From the NCBI GenBank assembly GCA_018064605.1, contig JAGHUX010000005.1, positions 310,001-374,000 of the forward strand: a stretch of DNA of 64,000 bases. The letters run 5' to 3'. Positions 43,813 through 52,886 of this stretch are shown one piece after another. This stretch comes from Candidatus Limimorpha caballi. GTDB taxonomy: Bacteria > Bacteroidota > Bacteroidia > Bacteroidales > F082. Within the stretch, counting starts at the first letter, position 1. Every line of letters starts with the position of its first letter. Both the position numbers and the translations under genes were made by a program. A model generated the notes under the pieces. It did not search any database and was not told where the DNA came from. It worked only from the letters and a program-made list of their open reading frames with translations.

Positions 43813-43837
43813 GTCTAACTAACAATTTTCAAACGCA

Positions 43838-43845
43838 CAAAAATA
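43838..43845 (-). promoter_or_regulatory. -7 box before the WlbA-like gene
   Basis: TATTTTTG on the minus strand lies about 26 bases before the start codon, immediately after the tRNA-Leu terminator. Confidence 0.55.
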
Positions 43846-43874
43846 CAAAAAAAAATCAAAAAAACATCTTTCTG

Positions 43875-43907
43875 AAAAAAAAAAAAAAATCGGTCAGCAA
43901 CCGATTT
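43875..43907 (-). terminator. Rho-independent terminator after the tRNA-Leu pair
   Basis: On the minus strand AAATCGGT pairs with ACCGATTT around a 5-base loop and is followed by a run of 15 T (43889-43875). It starts 9 bases after the tRNA-Leu(CAG) gene. Confidence 0.92.
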
Positions 43908-43915
43908 CGTTTTAG

Positions 43916-43999
43916 TGCCCATGAGAAGACTCGAACTTCCAAGAGCGTCCGCTCACTACACCCTGAATGTAGCGTGTTTACCAATTTCACCACATGGGC
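43916..43999 (-). tRNA. tRNA-Leu (anticodon CAG)
   Basis: The acceptor stem GCCCATG/CATGGGC is fully paired. A long variable arm of class II type is present, and the anticodon loop TTCAGGG sits between CTACA and TGTAG. The 3' end reads A-CTA, so CCA is not encoded. Confidence 0.93.
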
Positions 44000-44024
44000 G
44001 AGGTCGAAATTCTTGGATTTCGCT

Positions 44025-44111
44025 TGGTGCCCAGGACAAGAGTCGAACTTGCATGACGCATTCGTCACTACCCCCTCAAAGTAGCGTGTCTACCAATTTC
44101 ACCACCTGGGC
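44025..44111 (-). tRNA. tRNA-Leu (anticodon GAG) with encoded CCA
   Basis: The acceptor stem GCCCAGG/CCTGGGC, the D arm, the anticodon loop TTGAGGG and a long variable arm define a class II Leu tRNA. The discriminator A is followed by CCA in the DNA. It lies 25 bases upstream of the tRNA-Leu(CAG) gene in the same transcript. Confidence 0.93.
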
Positions 44112-44177
44112 CTTACCATCTTTGGTCAGGAGTCTCTCAAAGAACCTTCGGTGTCTGACCCCCTTTCAAAGACGGCG

Positions 44178-44185
44178 CAAAAATA
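44178..44185 (-). promoter_or_regulatory. -7 box before the tRNA-Leu pair
   Basis: TATTTTTG on the minus strand lies about 67 bases before the tRNA-Leu(GAG). The leader contains a GGTCAG/CTGACC inverted repeat. Confidence 0.55.
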
Positions 44186-44257
44186 CAGCATTTTTCAATA
44201 CATGCAACACATTCGCCGCATTTTTTTCAAAATATTTTTTCAAAAATTTATAAGTCG

Positions 44258-45913
44258 TTAATTTTTAATGATTTTCGTTGAGACATTTTTATTTTCAGAA
44301 GTCATTTTCACCAAATACACACCTGCATCCAATTTGGTCAAAAGCGCTTCAATTTCCGAGTTATCATCTTGAATATCAATATTATAAATCATTTGTCCTA
44401 TTTGATTAAAGACTTTCACATTTTTTTCGCCTTCCACGCCGAAATCGACGAAAACTACGCTGTTTGACGGATTCGGGTAGATTTTCATGACATCCAGCCC
44501 GTCGCCGTTTCCGGGAGTCTCGACTGTCAGGAGGTTCAATGCGTTCTTGTAATCAGGCACGCCATTGCCGTAGAAGCTGTCCGAGTTTTCGGCCTTGTCG
44601 CCGGTCATTCTGACAAAGCTCCTGATTTCGGCGGGTGATTTTTGCGGCATTGCCTGAATCAGGCATGAGATCATGCCGCAAGTCACGGGAGAGGAATATG
44701 ATGTGCCGTTGCCTCTGTAGAACCATCCGTCGGAGCTGCCGGTGATGAACACGTCCTGTCCGAGCGCCATCACATCTGGCTTAATCCTGTTGTCGGCTGT
44801 CGGCCCGATGGAGCTGAACTCGGCTCTGACGCCATTGACGTCAACGGCCCCGACAGTGAAGACGTGTTCGCCGTCGGCGGGTGCGCCCATCCAGCGCCAG
44901 GTGTTATGCTCCGAGCCTTCGTTGCCGGCCGAGTTGACGACCAGAATGCCGCGCGAGCAGGCGGTCTCAGCACCTTTGGTGATGACGCAGGTCTGTCCGT
45001 CCATCTGGTCGTAGGTGTGGCTCATCAGCGGGTCGTCGAAAGTGATGTAGCCGAGCGACGAGTTGATGATGTCGGCGCCGATGCTGTCGAGCAGCTCCAC
45101 GCCCGAGACCCAGTTGTACTCCTCTATCACGTTCTCTGTCCCGACATCTTCGGTCCTGCAAAGGAAGAACATGGCGTCCGGGGCCGTGCCCACGTATGTG
45201 TCCTCGATTTTCCCGCCTATCAGGCCCCACACGGCGGTGCCGTGGGAGCTTTCGTTGAAGACGTTGACGCCACCGTGGACGAAGTCGCGCGTGCCGAGCA
45301 GACGCCCCTCCTCGCGTGCCGCCGCGAAGAGAGCCATGTTGTCAGCCCCCGCGAAACCGCCGTCGCAGATGCCGACCAGCACGCCCTTGCCGGTGTAGCC
45401 TGCCTGATGCACGGCGATGCCGTTAAGCTGGTTGATCTGGTCGTAAGCATAGCCGTAGTAACCTCTGGCGGCGTCTGCCCCCGGCACGGCCTTCCTCATG
45501 GATTCGTCTTCAAGATAGAATTTGCTCTTAATCTCCTGCTTCAACGGCTCGTCAACACAGGCACGGACACCAGACACGAATTCCAGAGCATTGATTTCAT
45601 CAAGAATCGACTCGTCAAACGTCCTGATTGTCACGCCGTTGAGCCATTTCGACGGGTTTAGGATCTCGGCCCCGCAGGCAGCGACGGCTTCAATATATGT
45701 CTGATTCACCGGGAGGTCCAACTCATCGACGGCGATGTCCAGCTTCACGCGGCGGTCGATGGCACGCCGGCTCAGGAATTCTTCAGGACGCTCCGTCGAA
45801 TACGGCGAGCCGTTCTTGTCGGTAAACTGCACCCAATAACGGCTTGGGGCGATTTGCGCCGTGGCACCGGAAAGCATTGTCAGAAGCGCAAATAACGATA
45901 AAAATCTCTTCAT
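44258..45913 (-). CDS. Secreted S8 (subtilisin-like) peptidase with T9SS sorting domain
   Basis: The 551-residue protein has a signal peptide (MKRFLSLFALLTMLSGATAQ) and a propeptide-like part. The subtilase triad is Asp184 (LVGICDGGF), His224 (ESSHGTAVWGL) and Ser405 (GNGTSYSSPVTCGMIS), with oxyanion Asn in VNSAGNEGSEHN. The last ~80 residues (MKIYPNPSNSVVFVDFGVEG through VKMTSENKNVSTKIIKN) form a type A C-terminal sorting domain for type IX secretion. It should be exported to or released from the cell surface. A promoter box lies 26 bases upstream, back to back with that of trmD. Confidence 0.93.
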   Translation of the reverse strand: MKRFLSLFALLTMLSGATAQIAPSRYWVQFTDKNGSPYSTERPEEFLSRRAIDRRVKLDIAVDELDLPVNQTYIEAVAACGAEILNPSKWLNGVTIRTFDESILDEINALEFVSGVRACVDEPLKQEIKSKFYLEDESMRKAVPGADAARGYYGYAYDQINQLNGIAVHQAGYTGKGVLVGICDGGFAGADNMALFAAAREEGRLLGTRDFVHGGVNVFNESSHGTAVWGLIGGKIEDTYVGTAPDAMFFLCRTEDVGTENVIEEYNWVSGVELLDSIGADIINSSLGYITFDDPLMSHTYDQMDGQTCVITKGAETACSRGILVVNSAGNEGSEHNTWRWMGAPADGEHVFTVGAVDVNGVRAEFSSIGPTADNRIKPDVMALGQDVFITGSSDGWFYRGNGTSYSSPVTCGMISCLIQAMPQKSPAEIRSFVRMTGDKAENSDSFYGNGVPDYKNALNLLTVETPGNGDGLDVMKIYPNPSNSVVFVDFGVEGEKNVKVFNQIGQMIYNIDIQDDNSEIEALLTKLDAGVYLVKMTSENKNVSTKIIKN

Positions 45914-45938
45914 TTTTTATACCTTTATTATATGGCCG

Positions 45939-45946
45939 CAAAAATA
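45939..45946 (-). promoter_or_regulatory. -7 box before the S8 peptidase gene
   Basis: TATTTTTG on the minus strand, 26 bases before the start codon and divergent from the trmD promoter. Confidence 0.6.
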
Positions 45947-45968
45947 CAAATTTTTCCGAAATTTTTAC

Positions 45969-45976
45969 TAATTTTG
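45969..45976 (+). promoter_or_regulatory. -7 box before trmD
   Basis: TAATTTTG matches the consensus, 32 bases before the chosen trmD start codon at 46008. Confidence 0.65.
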
Positions 45977-46007
45977 CGGCTTGAATTTTTTTGACAAACT
46001 GAGAGAG

Positions 46008-46697
46008 ATGCGCATCGACATTATAACCATATTCCCGGAGATGTTCAACGGCCCGTTGACCGAGTCCATTGTGAAGAGAGCCATTAATAAAGGCTTGGTT
46101 GACATACACTTACACAACCTGCGCGATTACAGTACAGACAGGCACCGTCGCGTTGACGACTACCCGTTTTCGGCGGGTGCAGGCATGGTGATGATGATCG
46201 AGCCCGTTGACAACTGCATCAGCAAACTAAAGTCGGAGCGCGACTACGACGAGGTCATCTACATGAGTCCCGACGGCATCCTGCTGACGCAGCCCGTTGT
46301 CAATCAGCTCTCGATGAACCGCAATCTCATCATGCTCTGCGGCCACTACAAGGGCATCGACGAGCGCATCCGCGAGCATCTGGTGACCATGGAGATCTCC
46401 ATCGGAGACTACGTCCTTTCTGGAGGCGAGCTGGCCGCCGCAGTCCTGACCGACAGCCTCGTCCGCCTGATCCCGGGAGCACTCTCCGACGAGACATCAG
46501 CTTTGTCGGACTCATTCCAGGACGGGATGGTGTCGCCGCCCGTATATACGCGCCCTCGCGAATACAAAGGATGGGCCGTCCCCGACGTGCTACTTTCCGG
46601 CAACGACGCCGTGATAAACGAATGGAAATATCAGCAGGCGTTGGAAAGGACAAAGGCCAGAAGACCGGAAATGTATGAAATTTTGAAAAAAAATTAA
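46008..46697 (+). CDS. trmD: tRNA (guanine-N1)-methyltransferase TrmD
   Basis: From [17 protein letters not shown] the product is 229 residues; an ATG nine codons upstream (MNFFDKLRE) does not fit the family. The trefoil-knot SAM site is seen in [17 protein letters not shown] and [20 protein letters not shown], and [18 protein letters not shown] near residue 50 is typical. It methylates G37 next to the anticodon to hold the reading frame. The next gene is rplS, the usual neighbour of trmD, here with its own promoter. Confidence 0.96.
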   Translation: MRIDIITIFPEMFNGPLTESIVKRAINKGLVDIHLHNLRDYSTDRHRRVDDYPFSAGAGMVMMIEPVDNCISKLKSERDYDEVIYMSPDGILLTQPVVNQLSMNRNLIMLCGHYKGIDERIREHLVTMEISIGDYVLSGGELAAAVLTDSLVRLIPGALSDETSALSDSFQDGMVSPPVYTRPREYKGWAVPDVLLSGNDAVINEWKYQQALERTKARRPEMYEILKKN

Positions 46698-46725
46698 TAT
46701 ATGTCACACGTGTTAATTTTTTTTA

Positions 46726-46733
46726 TATATTTG
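46726..46733 (+). promoter_or_regulatory. -7 box before rplS
   Basis: TATATTTG matches TAnnTTTG, 48 bases before the rplS start. Confidence 0.6.
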
Positions 46734-46781
46734 CACGATTTTTTTGGATGCTGAGAATATAAACAAAAAAGTATATATAAA

Positions 46782-47144
46782 ATGAAAAACCCACTAATTC
46801 AATTTGTTGAAAATCAAGTTAATGTAAAAGATTTTCCGCAGTTCAAGTCAGGTGACACAATCACGGTGACTTACAAAATTATCGAAGGAACAAAGGAGCG
46901 TTTGCAGAAATTCCAGGGTGTGGTGCTCCAGCGTTCAGGTGAAGGCAAGCTCGCGACATTCACGGTGAGAAAGATCTCCAACAACGTTGGCGTCGAAAGG
47001 ATCTTCCCTATCGCAGACCCGATGATTGACAGCATCGAAGTCAACAAAGTCGGTTCGGTCCGCAGGGCCAGGATTTTCTATCTCAGAGGACTCCGCGGCA
47101 AGAAGGCGAGAATCAAGGAAGTTCTCAAGAAGAAAGAGAACTAA
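46782..47144 (+). CDS. rplS: 50S ribosomal protein L19
   Basis: The 120-residue basic protein has the L19 pattern: FPQFKSGDTITVTYKIIEG, KERLQKFQGVVLQRSGEGKL, TFTVRKISNNVGVERIFPIA, and a C-terminal VRRARIFYLRGLRGKKARIK. L19 sits at the 30S-50S interface. It is followed at once by a strong terminator shared with rlmB. Confidence 0.97.
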   Translation: MKNPLIQFVENQVNVKDFPQFKSGDTITVTYKIIEGTKERLQKFQGVVLQRSGEGKLATFTVRKISNNVGVERIFPIADPMIDSIEVNKVGSVRRARIFYLRGLRGKKARIKEVLKKKEN

Positions 47145-47151
47145 AACCAAT

Positions 47152-47181
47152 AAAAAAAGCGTCCGGTCGGACGCTTTTTTT
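47152..47181. terminator. Bidirectional rho-independent terminator between rplS and rlmB
   Basis: AGCGTCC and GGACGCT pair around GGTC, with seven A before and seven T after the stem, so it can end transcription from both sides. It ends at the rlmB stop codon. Confidence 0.93.
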
Positions 47182-47935
47182 ATCCCCTCTGCCTCACTAT
47201 CTCAAACGCCACAATCCCCGTCGCGACGCTGACGTTCAGCGAGTCGATGTCGCCGGGCATCGGTATGACCAGATGATTGTCGGCACGTTTCAGGTACGCT
47301 TCGCTGATGCCGTCCTCCTCCGAACCCATCAACACGGCGACCGGCCCGGTGAGGTCGGCCTGCCATATCGTCTGCCTGCCTTTCTCGGAGAATGCGACCA
47401 CCTTCAGTCCGCTCGCCTTCAGGAAGTCGATGGTGTCCTTCAAGTTTTCGACACGGCACACATTAATTAATGACAGCGCGCCGGCCGACGTCTTCATCGC
47501 GTCACCATTGATCAGCGCGGAGCCGCGTGAAGGTATCACTATCGCGTCGGCGCCGGCCGCGTAGCACGTGCGGGCAATGGCCCCGAAATTACGGACATCG
47601 GTGACACGGTCAAGGATGACGACAAACGGGACGCGGCCCGCCTCATACGCCATAGGTATCACGTTCTCAATGTCTTGGTACGAAATCGGGCACACAAACG
47701 CCACAATGCCCTGATGGTTCTTGCGCGTCAGCCGGTTCAGTTTCTCCACGGGCACGAACTGCACCGGCACGCCATGCTCCTTCGCATAACCGCAAATCGC
47801 CGAGATCTGCGGAGAGCGCAAGCCGTTCTGCACGAAAATCTTCTCAAATTCCCTTCCGGCCCTCATCACCTCCTCCACGGGATGAACGCCGAAAACCATG
47901 TTGGAATCTTCCTTCCTGTTCCTGTTTTCCATCAT
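47180..47935 (-). CDS. rlmB: 23S rRNA 2'-O-methyltransferase RlmB-like (SpoU/TrmH family)
   Basis: From the ATG at 47935 the product is 251 residues. MVFGVHPVEEVMRAGREFEK starts the substrate-binding domain. The SPOUT domain has VVILDRVTDVRNFGAIARTC, AIVIPSRGSALINGDAMKTS, VAVLMGSEEDGISEAYLK and MPGDIDSLNVSVATGIVAFE, the knot that binds SAM. RlmB methylates G2251 of 23S rRNA; another TrmH-family target cannot be excluded. A -7 box lies only about 16 bases before this start, so a start at 47899 is the alternative. Confidence 0.9.
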   Translation of the reverse strand: MMENRNRKEDSNMVFGVHPVEEVMRAGREFEKIFVQNGLRSPQISAICGYAKEHGVPVQFVPVEKLNRLTRKNHQGIVAFVCPISYQDIENVIPMAYEAGRVPFVVILDRVTDVRNFGAIARTCYAAGADAIVIPSRGSALINGDAMKTSAGALSLINVCRVENLKDTIDFLKASGLKVVAFSEKGRQTIWQADLTGPVAVLMGSEEDGISEAYLKRADNHLVIPMPGDIDSLNVSVATGIVAFEIVRQRG

Positions 47936-47950
47936 AAAAAATTTAAAGTG

Positions 47951-47958
47951 CAAAATTA
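47951..47958 (-). promoter_or_regulatory. -7 box before rlmB
   Basis: TAATTTTG on the minus strand, very close to the start codon, which implies a short leader. Confidence 0.5.
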
Positions 47959-47994
47959 TTATTTTATCTGTAACATTTCATCAAAAAAATGTAC

Positions 47995-48002
47995 TATATT
48001 TG
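47995..48002 (+). promoter_or_regulatory. -7 box before the TonB-like gene
   Basis: TATATTTG, 28 bases before the ATG at 48030; divergent from the rlmB promoter. Confidence 0.6.
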
Positions 48003-48029
48003 CGAGATTTTAATTCGGACGAAAACTAT

Positions 48030-48821
48030 ATGATTAATAAGGTTATAGCATTTATGATGTTGCTGGCGTTCACGTCATTCGGGACGAACCTGAAGTCTCA
48101 GGACATAGCGCCGGAGCCTGTTGCCGGCAAGTCGCTGACAAGCAAGATACTCAAGAACCACATGATTTATCCGCAGGAGGCCCTCGGGCAAAAGAAAAGC
48201 GGGAAGATTGCGGTGTCGTTCACTGTGGGGACAGACGGTTTCGGGAAGGACTTCAAGGTTGCCGAAAGCTTCGATGAGGAATGCGGGGCGGAGGCAGTCC
48301 GCCTGGTGAAGATGATAGAATGGAAGCCGGCGACGTCAGACTCGAAACCCGTTGAATATCAGATGTCATACACGGTGGATTTTTCAGCGAAACAATATGC
48401 CAAGGCCGAAGCGAAGAGTCCGAGGCCGACGCTTCCGAGACAAAGTCACCCGGCGCAGAGAAGCAACAAGGTTTACAAATTGGAGGAGCTTCACACCTCG
48501 CCGCGTTTCTATTTCGAGAATCCGGAAGCCACGATAGGCGGCTACCTCCGCACGGAGTTGAAATATCCCGACCAGGCGAAACAGTTTGAAATACAAGGCA
48601 CTGTGAAGATGAGTTTCATCGTGGAGACCGACGGACGCGCCTCCAACATCGTCATTGAGAACAGCGTCGGCGGCGGCTGTGACAACGAGGCCGTCAGGCT
48701 GCTGCAGAACCTGCTGTGGACCCCGGGCGTGAAGAACGACAGCCTCGTGAGGACACGGATGACACAGGAAATAACATTCAAGATAGGAGAAAGCAACTAC
48801 TTTGACGGGAACGCCTACTGA
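48030..48821 (+). CDS. TonB-family protein with two TonB C-terminal-type domains
   Basis: From MINKVIAFMMLLAFTSFG the product is 263 residues with a signal peptide (cleavage near NLKSQ). The first TonB_C-like unit is HMIYPQEALGQKKSGKIAVS and FTVGTDGFGKDFKVAESFDE, then AVRLVKMIEWKPA. The second repeats the pattern: LKYPDQAKQFEIQGTVKMSF, IVETDGRASNIVIENSVGGG, AVRLLQNLLWTPG. Unlike true TonB it has no proline-rich spacer and seems periplasmic. Such proteins are many in Bacteroidetes; their partners are unknown. The DUF3078 gene follows after 44 bases. Confidence 0.85.
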   Translation: MINKVIAFMMLLAFTSFGTNLKSQDIAPEPVAGKSLTSKILKNHMIYPQEALGQKKSGKIAVSFTVGTDGFGKDFKVAESFDEECGAEAVRLVKMIEWKPATSDSKPVEYQMSYTVDFSAKQYAKAEAKSPRPTLPRQSHPAQRSNKVYKLEELHTSPRFYFENPEATIGGYLRTELKYPDQAKQFEIQGTVKMSFIVETDGRASNIVIENSVGGGCDNEAVRLLQNLLWTPGVKNDSLVRTRMTQEITFKIGESNYFDGNAY

Positions 48822-48865
48822 GGACTTCAAGTTGAAAGTTTAATTCTAAATCAAATACAAACAAA

Positions 48866-49822
48866 ATGAAAAAAGTATTTTTACCATTGATCGCGCTCAT
48901 CATGACAGCGCAGATCGCCTCCGCGCAGGACGACGCGAAGACGGCATCACCATGGAGCCACGGCGGCAACGTAGGGCTCAACTTCGCACAAAGCCACCTC
49001 GACAATTGGGCGGCCGGCGGACAAGACAACATCAACATGCTCGGGACGGTCGTTTACGGCATCAACTACAACAAAGACAAACACAAATGGGAGAACGACC
49101 TTGACATCCAGTTGGGCTACAACTACTTTGACATAGACAAGAAGCCCATCAAGACAGACGACCGTCTGTTCATCGGGTCACTTTATGGCTTCAACGTCGT
49201 GAAAGACAAACTGTTCCTGTCGGCGAACTTCACGTTCCAGACACAGATGGCCGACGGTTTCGACTACAGCACCCCTGACACGGCCAAGGTTTCGGAGTTC
49301 ATGGCACCGGCGTACCTGACACTCGGCCTTGGTGTTGACTGGACACCTACGGCCCCCGACGCACGCTTTGCATTCTCAATGAACGTCGCACCTGTCACCG
49401 GCAAACTGACCATCGTCAACAACCAGGACTTCGCCGACGAAGGCCGCTATGGCATGGAGGGCGCAGAGAGAGACCCGATTACCGGCGAGATAACAGCACA
49501 CAGCAAAAAGACACACTGGGAACTTGGTGCCAAGGTGACAGCCAAATTCAAAGCCGACTTGTTCGAAAACGTCGTGTTCACCTCGAAGCTCGACATGTTC
49601 GTCGATTACATCAACGAACTCGACAGGAACTACGACTGCCCTGTTGACTTCGACTGGGACAACCTCCTGACACTCAAGGTGAACGACTGGCTCAACTGCA
49701 ACATCTCGGCAAGACTCGTCTATGACGAAGACGTGTTCCCGTGGGACAATGGCGAACCGGCCGACGACATCCTCCAGTTCAAGGAAGTCTTCAGCCTGGG
49801 TCTTTCATACAAGATCCGTTAA
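48866..49822 (+). CDS. DUF3078 outer-membrane-type protein
   Basis: The 318-residue protein has a signal peptide (MKKVFLPLIALIMTAQIASA). A beta-rich body with amphipathic strands follows, for example GGNVGLNFAQSHLDNWAAGG, KWENDLDIQLGYNYFDID and LFLSANFTFQTQMADGFDY. The end is FKEVFSLGLSYKIR, with a terminal aromatic/basic strand as in barrels. This matches DUF3078, a Bacteroidetes family of unknown function, presumably in the outer membrane. The next gene starts two bases after its stop, so both are probably cotranscribed. Confidence 0.87.
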   Translation: MKKVFLPLIALIMTAQIASAQDDAKTASPWSHGGNVGLNFAQSHLDNWAAGGQDNINMLGTVVYGINYNKDKHKWENDLDIQLGYNYFDIDKKPIKTDDRLFIGSLYGFNVVKDKLFLSANFTFQTQMADGFDYSTPDTAKVSEFMAPAYLTLGLGVDWTPTAPDARFAFSMNVAPVTGKLTIVNNQDFADEGRYGMEGAERDPITGEITAHSKKTHWELGAKVTAKFKADLFENVVFTSKLDMFVDYINELDRNYDCPVDFDWDNLLTLKVNDWLNCNISARLVYDEDVFPWDNGEPADDILQFKEVFSLGLSYKIR

Positions 49823-49824
49823 CG

Positions 49825-50337
49825 ATGAAAAAAATAGGGTTACTGTCCGACACACACGGCTGGTTTAATCCTAAAATCCTTGACTTCTTCAAGGGTTGCG
49901 ATGAGATATGGCATGCCGGCGACATCGGGACGACCGAAGTCGCCGACAGGCTCTCAGAGTTCAAAAGACTCCGCGCTGTCTTCGGCAACGTGGACGGTCA
50001 GGAGTTGCGACTCATGTTTCCAAAAATACAAATATTTAACGTGGAAGACGTCAAAGTCGTCATGACACACATCGGCGGCTACCCCGGAAGATACGAGACA
50101 GGCATGACATTGCTCCTCGCAAGTGAGAAACCTGACATCTTCATCAGCGGGCACTCACACATCCTGAAAGTCATGCGCGACCCGGCAATGAACCTTTTAC
50201 ACATAAACCCCGGCGCGGCCGGAAACTCAGGATTCCACAAAGTAATAACCATGGTGAGATTCCAAATCGACGGCAAAGACATCTCCAACATGGAGGTTTA
50301 CGAACTCGACAGAAAAAAGGCACCAATGAATTTTTGA
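49825..50337 (+). CDS. Metallophosphoesterase, YfcE/MJ0936 family
   Basis: The start MKKIGLLSDTHGWFN at 49825, two bases after the DUF3078 stop, gives 170 residues. The metal-site motifs are complete: LLSDTHG, IWHAGDIGTTE, AVFGNVDGQE, VMTHIGG, FISGHSH and LLHINPGAAG. Such enzymes are phosphodiesterases on small substrates and use Mn or similar metals; the natural substrate is unknown. Confidence 0.92.
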   Translation: MKKIGLLSDTHGWFNPKILDFFKGCDEIWHAGDIGTTEVADRLSEFKRLRAVFGNVDGQELRLMFPKIQIFNVEDVKVVMTHIGGYPGRYETGMTLLLASEKPDIFISGHSHILKVMRDPAMNLLHINPGAAGNSGFHKVITMVRFQIDGKDISNMEVYELDRKKAPMNF

Positions 50338-50367
50338 TGCCTCGTCAATCTAAATCAAACAGTGAGT

Positions 50368-50835
50368 TCAACGAATCCTGTCAACTGATTTCAACAACTC
50401 AATATCCTTCTTTATCCCCCTGATTGCCAATAAGTTAAACACAAGACTACCTATCGGGAAGTACATGCCCGCCTTGTAAATCTCCATTTCTGCATTGATG
50501 GTTTCCTTGACATCCGGGGCGAAATAGAGCATCACAAGGACGACAAAAACGACGTTGAGAAGCATCTCGAGCTGGCAGAGTTTCACCTGCACCTGACGTC
50601 TCTTGTACAAGAAAGATGTGACGACAGGAAGAATGGTCATCAATATGGTCAGAACAAGCAACGACCACGTGTATCCGCTTCCAAAATATGTTGCATCAAC
50701 CTGATTGTCAACACCGAGAACGGATAAATTCATCATCGTGCTTCCGTAGTCAAACGAAGCGAGGTCGAAAGAAAAAAGAAGGCCGCACAAAACCACTGAC
50801 AAATACATGTAAAGCGTCTGAATTCTCTGTATCAT
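50368..50835 (-). CDS. DUF4293 membrane protein
   Basis: From MIQRIQTLYMYLSVVLCGLL, the standard DUF4293 start, the product is 155 residues; the upstream ATG would add eight residues. Four hydrophobic segments are seen: residues ~6-22, LLVLTILMTILPVVTSFLY, CQLEMLLNVVFVVLVMLYFA, and FPIGSLVFNLLAIRGI. Function is unknown. It is divergent from rho, as in many Bacteroidetes genomes, each gene with its own -7 box. Confidence 0.88.
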   Translation of the reverse strand: MIQRIQTLYMYLSVVLCGLLFSFDLASFDYGSTMMNLSVLGVDNQVDATYFGSGYTWSLLVLTILMTILPVVTSFLYKRRQVQVKLCQLEMLLNVVFVVLVMLYFAPDVKETINAEMEIYKAGMYFPIGSLVFNLLAIRGIKKDIELLKSVDRIR

Positions 50836-50867
50836 TTCAATATATTTTAGTTTGAACAAAATTTTTG

Positions 50868-50875
50868 CAAAAATA
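50868..50875 (-). promoter_or_regulatory. -7 box before the DUF4293 gene
   Basis: TATTTTTG on the minus strand, 33 bases before the start codon at 50835. Confidence 0.55.
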
Positions 50876-50909
50876 AAAATATTTTTCTTTCGCGTAAGAA
50901 AAAATATCG

Positions 50910-50917
50910 TATTTTTG
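50910..50917 (+). promoter_or_regulatory. -7 box before rho
   Basis: TATTTTTG followed by GCGCCG. It gives a rho leader of about 110 bases that contains two small hairpins (ACAACA/TGTTGT near 50934, and an imperfect GTGG-AAC/GTT-CCAC after it), which may serve rho self-control. Confidence 0.65.
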
Positions 50918-51034
50918 CGCCGTCAAAGGAACGACAACAATTCTGTTGTTCTACTGAGTGGCAACGATTCTGTTCCACAATAAAATTTCAAGTAAAATTT
51001 TTAACACAAACAAAATCAAAGGAAATTTAAAAAT

Positions 51035-52807
51035 ATGTTTGATATTTTTGAGCTGAATGACAAGTCATCAGATGAATTGAGAGACATTGCCACAGGTCTT
51101 GGCATTGATAATCAAGAGCTTCCCAAAGAAGAATTAGTTTACAAAATAGTTGAGAGGCAGCAGGCACAAGTCCAGGAGACAGGCTCGGACACGTCTGTCG
51201 TGGCACCGAAACCGAAGGGCAGGCCGGGCCGCAAGAAGAAGATTGCGACATCAAATCCGGAAGCAGAGCCTGTCGCGGAAGCCGCGGCAGACGAGAACAA
51301 GGAGACGAAACGAGCGAAACGCCCGAGGATAGGCAAGCGCGTTGACGCGATAAAGACCACATTCGACAACGAGAGCGACGATGAGAGCAAGACACGCCAG
51401 CATGTCTCATATCCAAGGCCGAGACGTCAGGTCGTGGAGGATTCGGAGATGACAAATCTCGAGGAATCGAGCGAAGAAGTCGTTGAGAATGAATATATTG
51501 AAGAAGTCATCCCTGAGAACGCAGAAGAAATCGCCATCGAGAATGTCGTCGAGGGGAAGGACATTCAAGCCGTTGAGAGGCCGTCGTTCGACCACCACTA
51601 CAGGAAGAGGCAGCCCGAGCAGCCCTACAACGCCCAGGAAGACGCCAGCCAGCCGTCGTTCCAGAAACGCGACGACATGATTTCGGAGTTTGACGGCGTG
51701 GTGCAGGCCGAAGGCGTGCTCGAAATCATGGCCGACGGATACGGTTTCCTACGTTCAGCCGACTACAACTACCTAAACTCACCAGACGACATCTACGTCT
51801 CGCAGTCGCAGATAAAGCTCTTCGGCCTCAAGACCGGCGACACCGTCCTCGGCAACATACGTCCGCCGAAGAGCGGCGAGAAATATTTCCCGCTGGTGAA
51901 AGTTGACAAAATCAACGGCCGCGTGCCGGAAGAAGTCAGGGACCGCATCCCGTTCGACTTCCTCACGCCGTTGTTCCCTGACGAGAAGTTCAAGCTCACC
52001 GGACATCAGGGCTGCACGGTGTCAACGAGGATCATGGACCTCTTCGCCCCCATAGGCAAAGGCCAGCGCGGACTCATCGTCGCACAGCCGAAGACAGGCA
52101 AGACCGTGCTTCTGAAAGAGGTCGCCAACGCGATTGCGGCGAACCACCCCGAGGTGTACCTTATTATATTGCTGATAGACGAGCGTCCGGAGGAAGTCAC
52201 CGACATGGCACGCAGCGTGAAGGCGGAGGTGATATCAAGCACCTTCGACGAGCCGGCCGAGAAGCACGTGAAGATTGCGAACATCGTACTCGAGAAGGCG
52301 AAACGCATGACGGAATGCGGGCACGACGTCGTCATCCTGCTCGACTCCATCACGCGACTGGCGCGCGCCTACAACACCGTCTCACCGGCATCGGGCAAAG
52401 TGCTCTCCGGAGGCGTCGAAGCAAACGCCCTCCAGAAACCGAAGCGTTTCTTCGGCGCGGCACGTAACATCGAGAACGGAGGCTCGCTCACCATCCTCGC
52501 GACTGCCCTCATCGACACCGGCTCCAAGATGGACGAGGTCATCTTCGAGGAGTTCAAGGGAACCGGCAACATGGAGCTCCAGCTCGACCGCCGTCTGTCG
52601 AACAAACGCATCTACCCTGCCATCGACATCGTGGCATCAGGCACACGCCGCGACGACCTGCTCGTCGACGACCGCACGCTCGCCCGCGTCTGGGCGCTGC
52701 GCAACCACTTCGCAGACATGACACCTGTCGAGGCAATGGAATTCCTCAAGGACAAAATATCCAAGACAATATCCAACGAAGAGTTCCTGGCTACAATTGA
52801 CAAATAA
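51035..52807 (+). CDS. rho: Transcription termination factor Rho with extended N-terminal insert
   Basis: The 590-residue protein begins with a Rho_N helix bundle ([20 protein letters not shown]). Residues ~45-200 are a low-complexity insert with basic ([11 protein letters not shown]) and acidic ([17 protein letters not shown]) parts. The cold-shock-like RNA-binding domain follows ([20 protein letters not shown]). The ATPase has [19 protein letters not shown] as Walker A, then [13 protein letters not shown], and [15 protein letters not shown] as Walker B with the Q loop after it. The ring hexamer ends unprotected transcripts. Such inserts are usual in Bacteroidetes Rho. Confidence 0.97.
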   Translation: MFDIFELNDKSSDELRDIATGLGIDNQELPKEELVYKIVERQQAQVQETGSDTSVVAPKPKGRPGRKKKIATSNPEAEPVAEAAADENKETKRAKRPRIGKRVDAIKTTFDNESDDESKTRQHVSYPRPRRQVVEDSEMTNLEESSEEVVENEYIEEVIPENAEEIAIENVVEGKDIQAVERPSFDHHYRKRQPEQPYNAQEDASQPSFQKRDDMISEFDGVVQAEGVLEIMADGYGFLRSADYNYLNSPDDIYVSQSQIKLFGLKTGDTVLGNIRPPKSGEKYFPLVKVDKINGRVPEEVRDRIPFDFLTPLFPDEKFKLTGHQGCTVSTRIMDLFAPIGKGQRGLIVAQPKTGKTVLLKEVANAIAANHPEVYLIILLIDERPEEVTDMARSVKAEVISSTFDEPAEKHVKIANIVLEKAKRMTECGHDVVILLDSITRLARAYNTVSPASGKVLSGGVEANALQKPKRFFGAARNIENGGSLTILATALIDTGSKMDEVIFEEFKGTGNMELQLDRRLSNKRIYPAIDIVASGTRRDDLLVDDRTLARVWALRNHFADMTPVEAMEFLKDKISKTISNEEFLATIDK

Positions 52808-52886
52808 TCAGAACAAAGTGTGCGCGACGGGACGCCGGATTGACATCCCCTCTTTTTTAAATTTAAAACAAACACCAGAATCCGCC

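Noticed and set aside
42613-43818. Long open frame (about 400 codons) on the plus strand opposite the WlbA-like gene
   Set aside because: It is the antisense shadow of a GC-rich gene: Val/Arg/His-rich, no family motifs, and it spans an intergenic gap and two real genes.
43916-44111. tRNA-Leu pair as the attachment site of an integrated island
   Set aside because: No integrase gene and no repeated tRNA 3' end were found across the locus; both tRNAs are intact with promoter and terminator.
44864-45661. Plus-strand frame of 265 codons opposite the S8 peptidase
   Set aside because: Low-complexity Val/Asp/Arg shadow of a gene whose catalytic triad is complete on the minus strand.
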